This document shows positions 43,857 through 52,909 of a DNA stretch of 64,000 bases, in pieces. Under the pieces are notes generated by a model. That model saw only the letters and a program-made list of their open reading frames with translations. It searched no databases and had not been told where the DNA came from. The first letter of the stretch is position 1; every line of letters begins with the position of its first letter. The stretch comes from Bradyrhizobium arachidis (GTDB taxonomy: Bacteria > Pseudomonadota > Alphaproteobacteria > Rhizobiales > Xanthobacteraceae): positions 1,054,001-1,118,000 of the forward strand of contig NZ_CP030050.1 in the NCBI RefSeq assembly GCF_015291705.1. The letters run 5' to 3'. Both the position numbers and the translations under genes were made by a program.

Positions 43857-44530
43857 CTACTGCATGTCTTCCCGCAATCCCTTGAAGAACGGGTGGCGGA
43901 CCTTCCCTTCGGCCGACTTGGCCCGATATTCGACCTCGGCGAGCAGCTTCGGCTCCACCAGATGCCCTTGTGGGCGATCCGCTTCGCGTACGGCTGTGTC
44001 TTCCGGGACAACGCCCTCCAATCCGATCTTGCAGGCGTGCTCGAACACCTCGCGGCCTTCAATCTCAAAGCTTTCGCTGAACTGGATCTCGGTGCCGTTG
44101 ATGATCTTCTTGAGTTCGGTCTTGCGCTGCAAGAGTGGCAGCTTCCGGAGGTCGCGGCCGTTCAGGTACAGCAGGTCGAAGGTGACCAGTACGATGCTGG
44201 TCGACCTGCCTTTCAGTTCGTTCCCGTCGTGCCGTCCGCGGCGGGAACTACGACTTCGCCGTCCACGATCGCCGACCCCGCCTTGATGTGCCAAGCCGCG
44301 TCGGCGACCTTCTTGAAGCGGTTAGTCCAGTCGTGACCACGGCGGGTGAAGACCTTCACGGCTTCGTTCGCCAGATGGACTTGGACGCGGTAGCCGTCGA
44401 ATTTGATTTCGTGAATCCATCGCGCTCCGGACGGCACCTTTTCGATCGATAATGCCAAGGCCGGTTCTACGAAGCCTGGGAACGGCGCCTTCACGCCAAC
44501 CGCGGCCGGTTTACGTCGCTCAAACGCCAC
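43857..44530 (-). pseudogene. broken LigD-type ATP-dependent DNA ligase (copy C)
   Basis: From GTG 44,530 it reads FERRKPAAVGVKAPFPGFVE, PSGARWIHEIKFDGYRVQVH with the catalytic lysine intact, and IVDGEVVVPAADGT, then loses frame. The next frame continues STSIVLVTFDLLYLNGRDLR and HACKIGLEGVV, jumps over about 100 residues present in the copy at 58,035, and ends VEPKLLAEVEYRAKSAEGKV and HPFFKGLREDMQ. One frameshift plus an internal deletion inactivate it. Confidence 0.88.
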
Positions 44531-44590
44531 GCAACGAACTCCAATGCTACAACCGCTGGACTCAAAGCCGTTATGGCGGGATTCGTTTCC

Positions 44591-44616
44591 GGAACCGACG
44601 AATCCTTGCGGGCGTT
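44591..44616 (+). promoter_or_regulatory. orphan EcfG-type promoter (duplicated copy)
   Basis: GGAAC (44,591-44,595), 17 bases, CGTT (44,613-44,616). The equivalent site at 59,011 drives the DUF3606 gene, but here the following gene is absent and 300 empty bases come before 44,920. The spacer is one base longer than in the other copy. Confidence 0.6.
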
Positions 44617-44919
44617 GCATCGCGCTCGGTTCGCTCACTGTTGGTCCGGTCGGCATCCAGGGCAACATCGGGATCCCTTGGGACGCTCTGTCGCTGATCC
44701 TGCAGATGCTGATTGCGGGCCGGTTCAAGTTGGTCCTAATGCGTGGCACCAGGTTTCGGCACCGGACCGCGAAGCTGAACAGCCTTCGGATCGAGACCAG
44801 GCTGACAAGGATGAGGCGCCGGCCTGCTGATGGCTTTGCCTCTTGAATAACTCCATCGCACCTCCATATACCATCCGTAAAACATCCAAAGGGATGGTAC
44901 ATTAAATTGGAACTCACTC

Positions 44920-45339
44920 ATGGCTGACAATGTCCGCGAACTCCGGCCGAAGCCCCCGGACACCGAGAAGATCACGATCAACATCGGTTACGTCGATCTC
45001 GGTCATGTCGATCTGATGGTGCAGGAGGGGTTCTATTCCAACAGGACCGACTTCATCCGGACGGCCATCCGCAACCAGCTCGAACGGCATGGGGACGTCG
45101 TCAAGCAGTCCACGGCCCGGAAGAGTCTGGACCTAGGGCTGCGAAACTACACGCGCCAGGATCTCGAAGCGGCCCAGCGAGCTGGCGAGATGCTGCACAT
45201 CAACGTTCTCGGCCTGGCGACCATCGACCATGACGTCACGCCTGATTTAGCCCGCGCCACCATTGCTTCCGTCTCGGTGCTTGGAGCCCTGCATGCCACT
45301 CCCGCGGTCAAGGCCGCTCTCGCCGACAGAACGAGGTGA
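44920..45339 (+). CDS. CopG-like ribbon-helix-helix regulator
   Basis: The 139 residues have EKITINIGYVDLGHVDLMVQ and GFYSNRTDFIRTAIRNQLER, the strand-helix-helix pattern of CopG/Arc-type DNA-binding proteins, then a longer C-terminal part (LGLRNYTRQDLEAAQRAGEM, LHINVLGLATIDHDV). It ends five bases before the esterase gene and probably regulates the pair. An inverted TACCATCC/GGATGGTA lies just upstream (about 44,867-44,900), a candidate operator. Confidence 0.8.
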   Translation: MADNVRELRPKPPDTEKITINIGYVDLGHVDLMVQEGFYSNRTDFIRTAIRNQLERHGDVVKQSTARKSLDLGLRNYTRQDLEAAQRAGEMLHINVLGLATIDHDVTPDLARATIASVSVLGALHATPAVKAALADRTR

Positions 45340-45343
45340 TGCG

Positions 45344-46534
45344 ATGTTGGATCAGAGCATAGTTAATGAGGCCACTCGCCTCACGCGGGCGGGTCGATTG
45401 GTCAAGGCGGCCGCGCTCCTGCAACGCATGCTCCGCGGAGAAGGCGCGTCCTCGGGAACGATGGGCCGCGCAGTCCGAGTCGGGCCTGCGAGGCTCGAGC
45501 CGCCGACCCTCGACGTGAAGGCCCACGTCGTCGAGGAGAGGAAAGGCGGACGGCCCACGGAGCATGCGTCCATCCCCGGACACAGACGTCCCGCGCCGCT
45601 CACGGGCGTGAAAGACTTTGCGGGGCTCGGACTGCGCGGCCTGAGCAGGCGCGCTCCGCCGTCCACGTCGGACATCGTGCCCGATGGTGCAAGCTTCATC
45701 GAAGGTACCTTCGGCAACGCTGCGGGAAGCCGGACCTACAAGCTGTTCATCCCGAGCCGCGCGCCCGCGCCGCCACGTCCTCTGATCGTCATGCTTCACG
45801 GCTGCACTCAGTCGCCCGACGACTTCGCGGCGGGCACCCGGATGAACTTTTTGGCGGAAGAGCAGAACTGCTTCGTGGTCTATCCGGAGCAGCCGCACGG
45901 AGCCAACCAGGCGAAATGCTGGAACTGGTTTCGGGCCGGAGACCAGCAGCGGGGCGACGGCGAACCTTCGCTGATCGCGGGCATCACCCGCCAGATAATG
46001 CGCGATCACGGCATCGATCCAAAGCGAGTTTACGTTGCGGGCCTTTCAGCCGGCGGGGCCGCGGCCGCCATCATGGGGGCGACCTATCCGGATCTATACG
46101 CTGCGGTCGGCGTCCATTCGGGCCTGGCGTGCGGGGCGGCCAGCGATCTTTCCTCTGCGTTGACCGCGATGCGGCAGGGCGGTGCGCCCGTAGCTACCGT
46201 GAAGGCTTGCTCTGCGGTGCCGACCATCGTGTTTCATGGCGACCGCGACACCACCGTGCATCCCGACAACGGCGACCGGGTTGTCGATGGCCTCGGCGAA
46301 GCTGAGAGCCGGAAAGCCAAGGTGGTTCGCGGGCGAGTGCCGGACGGGCATTCGTATACGCGAACGATCCTGACGACTGCGCAGGGACGAGACATCTCCG
46401 AGCACTGGAGTGTCCACGGTGCCGGGCATGCCTGGTCGGGCGGCAGCCCTGCGGGCTCCTACACCGACCCGCGCGGACCGGATGCGACGAGGGAAATGTT
46501 GCGCTTCTTCATGGAGCATCCGTTGAGCGCTTAA
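45344..46534 (+). CDS. PHB-depolymerase-type esterase
   Basis: ATG 45,344 follows GAGGTG. The 396 residues have an N-terminal helical region (VNEATRLTRAGRLVKAAALL) and an esterase domain: PLIVMLHGCTQSPDDFAAGT (oxyanion region), CWNWF, the nucleophile VAGLSAGGAAAAIMG (G-x-S-x-G), HGDRDTTVHPDNG (Asp) and GAGHAWSGGSPAGSY (His). Such enzymes cleave short polyhydroxyalkanoates or aryl esters. No signal peptide, so probably intracellular. Confidence 0.9.
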   Translation: MLDQSIVNEATRLTRAGRLVKAAALLQRMLRGEGASSGTMGRAVRVGPARLEPPTLDVKAHVVEERKGGRPTEHASIPGHRRPAPLTGVKDFAGLGLRGLSRRAPPSTSDIVPDGASFIEGTFGNAAGSRTYKLFIPSRAPAPPRPLIVMLHGCTQSPDDFAAGTRMNFLAEEQNCFVVYPEQPHGANQAKCWNWFRAGDQQRGDGEPSLIAGITRQIMRDHGIDPKRVYVAGLSAGGAAAAIMGATYPDLYAAVGVHSGLACGAASDLSSALTAMRQGGAPVATVKACSAVPTIVFHGDRDTTVHPDNGDRVVDGLGEAESRKAKVVRGRVPDGHSYTRTILTTAQGRDISEHWSVHGAGHAWSGGSPAGSYTDPRGPDATREMLRFFMEHPLSA

Positions 46535-46631
46535 TGAACTTCCCAACGCGCTCGGATATTTAAGAAGGCCATTCGAAGTTCGGCGACTGCAGACGTCATT
46601 CGTTCCAAAGGATGGCTGTCGTTGCCGGGCG

Positions 46632-46844
46632 TCAGGCCTCGCCAGGTCCGGAGAAGATGGAAGCCGGCGGCGTGGTGCGCGGGGTCGGCAACGGCCGCTC
46701 GGTCGCCCCGGATCGCGAGGCCGGCCGGCCTTTCGCATCGTAGCGCTTGGCGAGATCCAGCAACCGACGGCGGGTGAACGGATCGGCCCTCTCGGCTATG
46801 ACCCGGACCCGCTGCGCGAGACCTAGGTAGAACTCCTGCTCCAT
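46632..46844 (-). CDS. 70-residue hypothetical protein
   Basis: GGGGGTGAG precedes the ATG on the minus strand. The product reads MEQEFYLGLAQRVRVIAERA, DPFTRRRLLDLAKRYDAKGR and a Pro/Thr-rich tail. The ADPFTRRRLLDLA-RYD core is a common rhizobial small-protein pattern, function unknown. The next 376 bases (to 47,220) contain no gene I can support. Confidence 0.7.
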   Translation of the reverse strand: MEQEFYLGLAQRVRVIAERADPFTRRRLLDLAKRYDAKGRPASRSGATERPLPTPRTTPPASIFSGPGEA

Positions 46845-47220
46845 GGCTCACCCCCACAACGTCACTGCCGGAAGTTGAGTACCCTACGGTCGCGGAGTCA
46901 AGCAACGCTTGTGATCATGCAACTTTCCGCTGCCGACTTGAGATCGCAACGGGGACGGACGTAGACTTGCCAGCGCGGGGGAAATCAGATGGCAGTGCTC
47001 TATCCGGTCCGAAAGGCGTGCCGGCGTGCGGCAGCCTGATGAAGGCTTTGCGCGACGAAGCTTCTGGCGGGGCGACTGCGGTACGTCTGCACTAATTGCG
47101 ACGACGAGCCGCTGCACGACCCGACGGCCCGCAAATAGGCGGAGGGCCGTTGCGTCCGCCGGCGAAATGAGCACGATCAGCGTGCGCCAAGCCACCCGTG
47201 ACGAAAGCGAGCATCTGCTG

Positions 47221-47574
47221 TCAATTCGGCGAAGCTCGCCTGCTAATTGTCTTCACGGTCTTCACGATTTCCGCCGGATCATAGGGCTTGAGCAGACTGC
47301 CCGATACAGGGCGCGGCACGACGGGCGAGAAGCCGGTCGCGTATATCAAGGCGAGCTCGGGATCCTGCTCGCGGCAGCGCTCGGCGATCTGCCAGCCGTC
47401 GACGCGCCCGGGCAGCCTGATGTCGGTGACGAGCACGTCGGCGACTCATCTCCCGCACCATGCCAGCGCTTCCTCGCCATTGGCCGCATGGACCACTTCG
47501 TAGCCCTCCTCGCGCAGGCCTCCACCACGAGCTCGCCGATGAAGGGGGTCGTCCTCCACGACGAGTATTTGCAC
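47221..47574 (-). pseudogene. inactivated receiver-only response regulator
   Basis: From GTG 47,574 it reads VQILVVEDDP, a scrambled stretch caused by two compensating one-base indels, EEGYEVVHAANGEEALAWCG, then an in-frame TGA, then VADVLVTDIRLPGRVDGW and IYATGFSPVVPRPVSGSLL. The intact relative is at 55,667. The phospho-acceptor Asp survives, but the internal stop prevents a full product. Confidence 0.8.
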
Positions 47575-47917
47575 CGGCGGCTCCTCGAAACCTAAGACTC
47601 ACATCAGTCTGCGAACGGCCGAAGGTTTTGGCCGTTCCATCGCGCGCCTTGCGTCGAGCGCACCTCTGGCTGGCGATCGCAAAGGCGGAGGAGGCCTTCG
47701 ATCGAGCGAGGCGGGCGCATCAAGAAAGAGCGGCCGGCTATCGAGAGCGATCTGGCACGGCGGACCAGGGTGAGCAGGCGCGCCACGTGCGGTCGGCGGA
47801 TGAATGGGAAGTTCCGGTCCGGCGAACCGGGCATTCCGCGACCATCGGCTGCCCGAACGGAACGGCGATCCTCCGTGCGACTTGATTCTCCGAAGTGTCT
47901 CAACTCGGAGAACGATC
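47575..47917. other. 343 bases without a supported gene
   Basis: Between the response-regulator remnant and the small secreted protein. Only antisense-style open frames of arginine-rich composition occur here. Confidence 0.4.
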
Positions 47918-48139
47918 ATGAAAACGATCTTGACCATCACTTGCCTGTCCGTACTCGCCCTGGCGTCGCCGGCGCAAGCCAAAGGATGCATCAAGGGCGC
48001 CATCGTCGGCGGCGTCGCCGGCCACATGGCGGGCCATGGCAAGCTGGGCGCTGCGGCGGGATGCGCGGTCGGACATCACGAAGCGAACAAGCAGAACCCG
48101 AACAATTCGAACGCCCAAGCTCCATCGGGACAGAAGTAG
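47918..48139 (+). CDS. small secreted Gly/His-rich protein
   Basis: The 73 residues have a signal peptide (MKTILTITCLSVLALASPAQ, cleavage at QA-KG) and a short mature part KGCIKGAIVGGVAGHMAGHG with glycine-zipper spacing, CAVGHHEAN and a polar end. The His residues and two Cys could bind metal. Common in rhizobia without a known role. Confidence 0.75.
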   Translation: MKTILTITCLSVLALASPAQAKGCIKGAIVGGVAGHMAGHGKLGAAAGCAVGHHEANKQNPNNSNAQAPSGQK

Positions 48140-48153
48140 CGCGGCCACGCGCG

Positions 48154-49173
48154 ATGAAGATCAGATCGCATTCCGAGAGCCACATCGTCGAGCTTGAGAG
48201 TGGCTCGCGCTGGCAGATCTTCCCTGGCGATCTCGATCTGACGCTGAACTGGAAGCCCGAGACGGAAATCGTCGTCATGCCAACTGACGATGATCTGAGT
48301 TCTCACGTGCTGGTCGGCCGAGACACAAAGGTCCGCGTGATAGCGGACGGCGAAAGCTGGCCGGTACGTGAGGTCAAGTCGGCGTTGAAGGAAGGGTCAC
48401 GGACCGGGCTCCGCCGGTTCAGTGGAACGAGATCCGGAGGGACATGCGATGAAAGCAATGATGGTGGCTCTTGCCTTGGCACTCGCTGCCTCGACATCGA
48501 CGGTCTCGGCGAGATGGACGAGGTACACCATTCCGCAGACCGGCACCTCGGTGGATTTCCCTTCCTCGATCTTCACGGAAGAAGCCGGCCGACCCGACGG
48601 GTATGGGCAACGATTCCGCACCGCAGACGGCCGCGCCGATCTCACGATCCAGGCCGCGCCCAACCTCGCGAACGATTCACCCGCCGCCTTTCTCGCGAAG
48701 AAGCACCCGCCTTCCCGCATCCAGTACAAGCGGGTGACACCGCGCTTCTTCGCGGTTTCCAGCTACAAGGGCGACAAGGTTTGGTACGACCGGTGCAATT
48801 TCTCGGAGTGGCTGGTTCATTGCGTGCTGATCAACTATCCCGCCGAAGAAGAGCACGCTTGGGACGACGTCGTCACCCACATGAGCCTGTCTCTCAGCGG
48901 CAAGTAGGCGATCTCCCCTTCTCCGGCGGCTGTGTCGCCGCGCTGAGGTCTTGCGTGAGTGATCACGCGGTGTCCTCGACTCGATCGCAGCCGACCCACT
49001 CGCGTCGCCTGCTCCTCGTGTGGATACGAGTCTCGGAGCGACGCCAATTCGGCGGGGCATTGCGAACCTCGGCCGGAGTTATCGCAGAGATCGTCGTGTC
49101 CGCGCTGACGGCGCCAGTGATGATGATCTTCAAGTCGATCGCGGTATGGACCGCGTTTTCGCTGGGCGAGTAG
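48154..49173 (+). CDS. small conserved protein with abnormal open extension
   Basis: ATG 48,154 starts a natural sequence (MKIRSHSESHIVELESGSRW, QIFPGDLDLTLNWKPETEIV) for about 85 residues up to VKSALKEG. After that the frame stays open to 49,173 but runs through another gene (48,449-48,907) in a different frame with Arg-rich composition, so the original stop seems lost. The last segment (EIVVSALTAPVMMIFKSIAV) looks like membrane sequence, possibly a glycosyltransferase remnant. Real product probably ends near 48,420. Confidence 0.45.
   Translation: MKIRSHSESHIVELESGSRWQIFPGDLDLTLNWKPETEIVVMPTDDDLSSHVLVGRDTKVRVIADGESWPVREVKSALKEGSRTGLRRFSGTRSGGTCDESNDGGSCLGTRCLDIDGLGEMDEVHHSADRHLGGFPFLDLHGRSRPTRRVWATIPHRRRPRRSHDPGRAQPRERFTRRLSREEAPAFPHPVQAGDTALLRGFQLQGRQGLVRPVQFLGVAGSLRADQLSRRRRARLGRRRHPHEPVSQRQVGDLPFSGGCVAALRSCVSDHAVSSTRSQPTHSRRLLLVWIRVSERRQFGGALRTSAGVIAEIVVSALTAPVMMIFKSIAVWTAFSLGE
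48449..48907 (+). CDS. secreted hypothetical protein
   Basis: GGAGGG precedes ATG 48,449. The 152 residues carry a signal peptide (MKAMMVALALALAASTSTVS), then TRYTIPQTGTSVDFPSSIFT, YGQRFRTADGRADLTIQAAP, RFFAVSSYKGDKVWYDRCNF and CVLINYPAEEEHAWDDVVTH. The pattern is a periplasmic protein of unknown function found near stress genes in rhizobia. Two Cys may form a disulfide. Confidence 0.8.
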   Translation: MKAMMVALALALAASTSTVSARWTRYTIPQTGTSVDFPSSIFTEEAGRPDGYGQRFRTADGRADLTIQAAPNLANDSPAAFLAKKHPPSRIQYKRVTPRFFAVSSYKGDKVWYDRCNFSEWLVHCVLINYPAEEEHAWDDVVTHMSLSLSGK

Positions 49174-49263
49174 CGAAGATCATCGTTCTTTGACATCGGG
49201 CCATCCAAAAAGGCCATTTCCAACGGAGCGATTGGGGCTTGGTTCCTGTCTTGAACGTCGGCG

Positions 49264-49559
49264 GCGACTGACGACCTTCTGTCGCATCTCTCCGAGGAAC
49301 TGAAGAGCGCCGGCGACGCTTGCTATGACGCAAACCGAGTAGAGTTGCATGCGACGGAAATCGCGGCGATGACCGAAGCCTCCAGGCTCGGGACCGAAGC
49401 CCACAGTCCGTCCCGGGGCAAAAAAGAGAGAGGAGAACACGCGGACCTCCAGAAGTCGGCGGAGGAATTGGCTCAGCGTCTTCGGTGACGATGGAGGCAC
49501 CGCTGGGGTCGCTGCTCGGAGCCTTCGTCTCAGGGATTTGGTTTGCCCGGCGATTCTGA
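49264..49559 (+). pseudogene. probable frameshifted DUF883/YqjD-like protein
   Basis: An open stretch without a start codon reads TDDLLSHLSEELKSAGDACY and LQKSAEELAQRLR then stops; the next frame gives a C-terminal membrane helix (PLGSLLGAFVSGIWFARRF). Long amphipathic helix plus C-terminal anchor is the YqjD/ElaB layout. Start lost and frame broken. Confidence 0.4.
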
Positions 49560-49655
49560 GAACAGGCCCGCAACCTAGGAGCCGAGCGGTCTGCGGCCCT
49601 GTAGTCCACGTCGGCGGAAACGCGGCTCCTGGAGCTTTCGGCACCTGTGCGGCCT

Positions 49656-50792
49656 TCAGGCAGCCTCCCGCGCTACGCCGACCGGGTCGGCCATCTTGGC
49701 GCCGCGGGCTCCAAGCGGCTTCGGTCGTCCGGTGGTGGTGTCGCCCGCGGTCTGGTGCTCCATCTCCGCGTTGAGCTCGGCGCCGAGCAGGATCACGATG
49801 GCCGAGATCCAGAGCCACGTCATGAAGCCTATCACCGCGCCCAAGGACCCGTAGGTGGCGTTGAAGGTGCCGAAGTTGGCCGCGTAGAAGGAAAACAGCG
49901 CGGAAGCTGCAAGCCACAGGACCGTGGCGGCGGCGCTGCCCCAGGTGATCCAGGTCCACCGGGGCGCCTCGCGGCTCGGTCCGAACCGGTAGATGCAGGA
50001 CAGCGCGAAGGCCAGGGCGACGAAGAGGGCGGGCCAGCGACCGATCCGGACAAGGAGGTCCGCCGCACTCGACAGCCCGACGTACTGTAGCACCAGGGGG
50101 ATGATGACGACGGCGCCCAAAGAGGCCAACACGAATACAATTCCGCCGACGGTGAAGCCGAGCGAGATCGCATTCAGCTTCACGAAACCGCGCTTCTCCT
50201 CCTCCCCATAGACGATGTTCAAGGTGTCGAACAGAGACTTCATGGCGGCGTTGGCGCTCCAGAGCGAAATGGCGAGACCAATAACGAAGGTGAAGCCGAG
50301 GGTCCGGTCGCCCTTGGCCGCGACGCGGGTCAATTGATCGCGCGCCACATCCACGGCCCCGCCGGGAATGAAACCCGAGACGTCGTCGAGATGCTTCGCG
50401 ATGCTGCCGGGGTCGGAAAAGAACCCGTAGATCGCGACCAGCGCCGCGATGGCCGGAAAGATCGCCAGAAGGCTGTAGTAGGTGATGCCGGCGGCGAGCG
50501 CGAGAATGCGGTGCTCGCCGATGTTGCCGTAGATCCGCCAAAGGATGTCCTTCCATCCTCTGGCGGGAATTTCCGACGGCGAGGTCGCATGCCGTCCGCG
50601 ATCGCCGCCCTCGGTCGCCAGGTCGGCGGGCGTGGCATGCCGGTCGGCCGCCTCTTTCGCGGGAAACGCTTCGTCTTCGCTGGGCCGGGCCGTCGTCTCG
50701 ATCGGCGCGATCCGATCCCACACGAAGGCCACGGCCAGCAGTCCGAGGGTCGCGGCGAGATTCCAGCCGACCGCTTTTCGAGCTTCCTTCAT
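49656..50792 (-). CDS. YihY/BrkB-family inner-membrane protein
   Basis: ATG 50,792 gives 378 residues. An N-terminal helix and polar linker precede the family core: RIYGNIGEHRILALAAGITY, YSLLAIFPAIAALVAIYGFF, FVIGLAISLWSANAAMKSLF, DTLNIVYGEEE, and GSLGAVIGFMTWLWISAIVI-type last helices. Not a ribonuclease despite the old RNase BN name; transport or envelope function is suspected. A near-consensus stress promoter (CGTC for CGTT) lies at 50,804-50,828 on this strand. Confidence 0.9.
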   Translation of the reverse strand: MKEARKAVGWNLAATLGLLAVAFVWDRIAPIETTARPSEDEAFPAKEAADRHATPADLATEGGDRGRHATSPSEIPARGWKDILWRIYGNIGEHRILALAAGITYYSLLAIFPAIAALVAIYGFFSDPGSIAKHLDDVSGFIPGGAVDVARDQLTRVAAKGDRTLGFTFVIGLAISLWSANAAMKSLFDTLNIVYGEEEKRGFVKLNAISLGFTVGGIVFVLASLGAVVIIPLVLQYVGLSSAADLLVRIGRWPALFVALAFALSCIYRFGPSREAPRWTWITWGSAAATVLWLAASALFSFYAANFGTFNATYGSLGAVIGFMTWLWISAIVILLGAELNAEMEHQTAGDTTTGRPKPLGARGAKMADPVGVAREAA

Positions 50793-51132
50793 GAATGCCT
50801 CCGGACGCCGAAGGCATAGGCCGGTTCCTGCGTCCCGAGACGCGGTCAGCTTCGCAGGGCGCCCGGCCGTCTGATGCGGCCGCGGAGCCCACATACGCCC
50901 TTTCGATCGGACAGCAGCAGGAGCGGGCTTGCCGTGGGCGCAAGGGTGGCAAAAGTCGTGCCGACGACAAGGGCGACAAAGGGAAGGCCCCGACCCGCCC
51001 TCCCGCTGGGCGGCCCGTTTTCGCCGACGAGGTCCGCCGCATGCGGCCTCCCGACAAAGGCGAATCTGACCTAAGAGACCTGTGCCGTGTCCAATGTGAC
51101 TGAGTCGGCGGATTATCGGGTCGCCATAGAGG

Positions 51133-51402
51133 CTATGCGGCCTCCATCAGATCGCGAATCTTGCAGCCGAGGACGATGCCGGCAAGCGTAGCGCCGGCGA
51201 CGTTGGCCAGCACGATCACCCAGTCGCCCTGGATAGCGCCATAGATGACCCATAGCCCGAGACCCAGCGTGAGCGCCGACAGCATGCCGAGCGAGAGGTC
51301 GCCGGTGGACCCGCGGGGCCAGGCCTTCCGGACCTGCGGCAGGTAGGAGAGCGAGGCGAGGAGCGCGGCGATCCCGCCGATTTAGGGAGCGAACGAGGAC
51401 AA
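51133..51402 (-). pseudogene. SemiSWEET-type sugar transporter with nonsense codon 7
   Basis: From TTG 51,402 the frame is MSSFAP, then TAA, then continuous IGGIAALLASLSYLPQVRKA, WPRGSTGDLSLGMLSALTLG, LGLWVIYGAIQGDWVIVLAN and a last helix to TAG 51,133. This is the three-helix SemiSWEET/MtN3 layout with the PQ motif. Only the early stop spoils it; no start codon exists between the stop and the first helix. Confidence 0.72.
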
Positions 51403-51411
51403 GGGCTTGGA

Positions 51412-51615
51412 CTACTTGGGTTCGACCTTGAGAGGAGGATCGGTCGGCTGGACCCTGGCGCCGGCCGCCGCCGCGGCGCTGTCCGTCGTGACGCCGAAAT
51501 CCGCATGTACCGCCCCGGAATCGCGGCCTCTCATCAGGAATAGCCCAGCGGCCGCAACTAGGGCCACGATCGCGGCCAAGGTCAGCAAGGATTTCCGCGC
51601 CATCCTTTTCTTCAT
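51412..51615 (-). CDS. small membrane-anchored protein
   Basis: GGAGGTCC precedes ATG 51,615. The 67 residues have a basic start (MKKRMARKSLL), one helix (TLAAIVALVAAAGLFLM) and a polar, Ala/Pro-rich periplasmic tail. It lies directly upstream of the SemiSWEET remnant. A TGTT-type stress promoter (GGAAC 51,662-51,658) is 23 bases before it on this strand. Confidence 0.6.
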   Translation of the reverse strand: MKKRMARKSLLTLAAIVALVAAAGLFLMRGRDSGAVHADFGVTTDSAAAAAGARVQPTDPPLKVEPK

Positions 51616-51701
51616 CGGACCTCCAATTCGCTTTTTCAACAAGGGCTTGAATGCATGGTTCCTCCGCGCCGAAGCGAACCGGGAACTGTCTCCGGCGTTA
51701 A

Positions 51702-52251
51702 ATGGACTCGACTTATCCTACCGGACGAAGCAATGGCTCTTGTCACTGTCAGGCCACGAAAGCAGATGTGCGGATCGCGCGGACGGTCGCTCGCAACACC
51801 GATCATCGAGCAGAGATCGTCGCGCGTGGGCTTACGTGGGGAGCCGACGAGAAGATTCTCGTGGCCTCTCGCAGCGGCAGGCTGGCTCGCGACCCGAACG
51901 CAGGGCGAGGCGCTGCGCCGGGTGGGCAATCACGCTTTGCTGGTCGCCGTTGCCGCCTCGCTTCTGCCCCACGGCATGAAGTCTCTGTTCGACCAGACCC
52001 GCCCCGATCGCAGGACCGTGCTCGGGCACGTCCACGGCATCTCGTTCTCCGGGAAGCGCGAGGATGCCTTTCCTTCCGGGCATGCGCTGCACATGGGTGC
52101 GCTGGCGTCCGCTGTCGGACCGCTGCCGCCTGGTCCACGCCGGGCGATCCGCGCGCTCGCGATCGGTCTCTCGCTCACGCGCGTAGCCGTTCTGGCGCAC
52201 TGGGCGAGCGACGTCGTAGCGGGGTTCGCGCTCGGCGCCTTGCTGGAGTGA
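51702..52251 (+). pseudogene. frameshifted PAP2-family phosphatase
   Basis: One frame gives KADVRIARTVARNTDHRAEI and LTWGADEKILVAS; from about 51,865 another gives PLAAAGWLATRTQGEALRRV, LFDQTRPDR (motif 1 K-x6-RP), AFPSGHALHMGALAS (motif 2) and LTRVAVLAHWASDVVAG (motif 3). All three catalytic motifs survive, but the N-terminal helix region is out of frame. Intact relatives dephosphorylate membrane lipids such as undecaprenyl or phosphatidate substrates. Confidence 0.7.
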
Positions 52252-52303
52252 ATCCTTCGCCTGTGGACCGGATATGCCGCCGACGGATCGATGGAGAACC
52301 GCA

Positions 52304-52909
52304 ATGCCGATAATTGAGGACCTGAAGGAGTATGCGGAGCGCGCAACTGGCCTACGGCGCCCCGGTAAGAAAGGAGCGCCGGATCTTGTGCGGGAGCGGA
52401 AGCCTGCGACCGTTCGCTTCAAGGACGACGGTCTGGTCCCCAATCACCCCCGATGGCCGTTGATCATCTATCGCAAGGCGATCGACCTCGCCGGGAAACA
52501 CGATCCCGCCGCGGTGATGGAAGACCTGTTCGAAGCCAACGGATGGGGCGGTAGCTGGCGCGACGGCATCTACGACTACGTGCACTATCACTCCCGGATC
52601 CACGAGGTGCTCGGCATCGCGCGAGGCAAGGGGCGGGTCCGCTTCGGCGGCAACAAGGGACGAACGTACACGCTGAAGGCCGGCGACGTCGCGGTTCTGC
52701 CCGCCGGGACCGGTCACCAGTGCCTGTCGGCGGACGACGACTTCCTCGTCGTGGGAGCCTATCCGGCAACCGGCACCTACGACGAATGCACGGCGGTCGA
52801 GGATCGTCCGCGAGCGCTCAAGACGATTCCGAAGGTGGCGGTCCCGCGCAAGGACCCGGTTTACGGTGCCGCCGGGCCGCTCGCGAAGCTTTGGAAGAAG
52901 CCGAAATGA
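52304..52909 (+). CDS. cupin-domain protein (YjlB-like)
   Basis: ATG 52,304 gives 201 residues. After an N-terminal helix it shows RFKDDGLVPNHPRWPLIIYR, FEANGWGGSWRDGIYDYVHY and the cupin motifs HYHSRIHEVLGIARGKGRVR, FGG and LPAGTGHQCLSADDDFLVVG, with metal-ligand His and Glu in place. Enzymatic role unknown. Its stop overlaps the next start, so it heads a three-gene operon with two membrane proteins. Confidence 0.88.
   Translation: MPIIEDLKEYAERATGLRRPGKKGAPDLVRERKPATVRFKDDGLVPNHPRWPLIIYRKAIDLAGKHDPAAVMEDLFEANGWGGSWRDGIYDYVHYHSRIHEVLGIARGKGRVRFGGNKGRTYTLKAGDVAVLPAGTGHQCLSADDDFLVVGAYPATGTYDECTAVEDRPRALKTIPKVAVPRKDPVYGAAGPLAKLWKKPK

Noticed and set aside
47060..47125. A short frame with VCTNCDDEP resembling a zinc-ribbon remnant
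   Set aside because: Only about 20 residues, one Cys pair, no start codon; too little to call.
49180..51057. A 625-codon minus-strand open frame
   Set aside because: It overlaps the BrkB/YihY gene in another frame on the same strand and has biased Arg/Gly/Ala composition without motifs; a GC-rich shadow.
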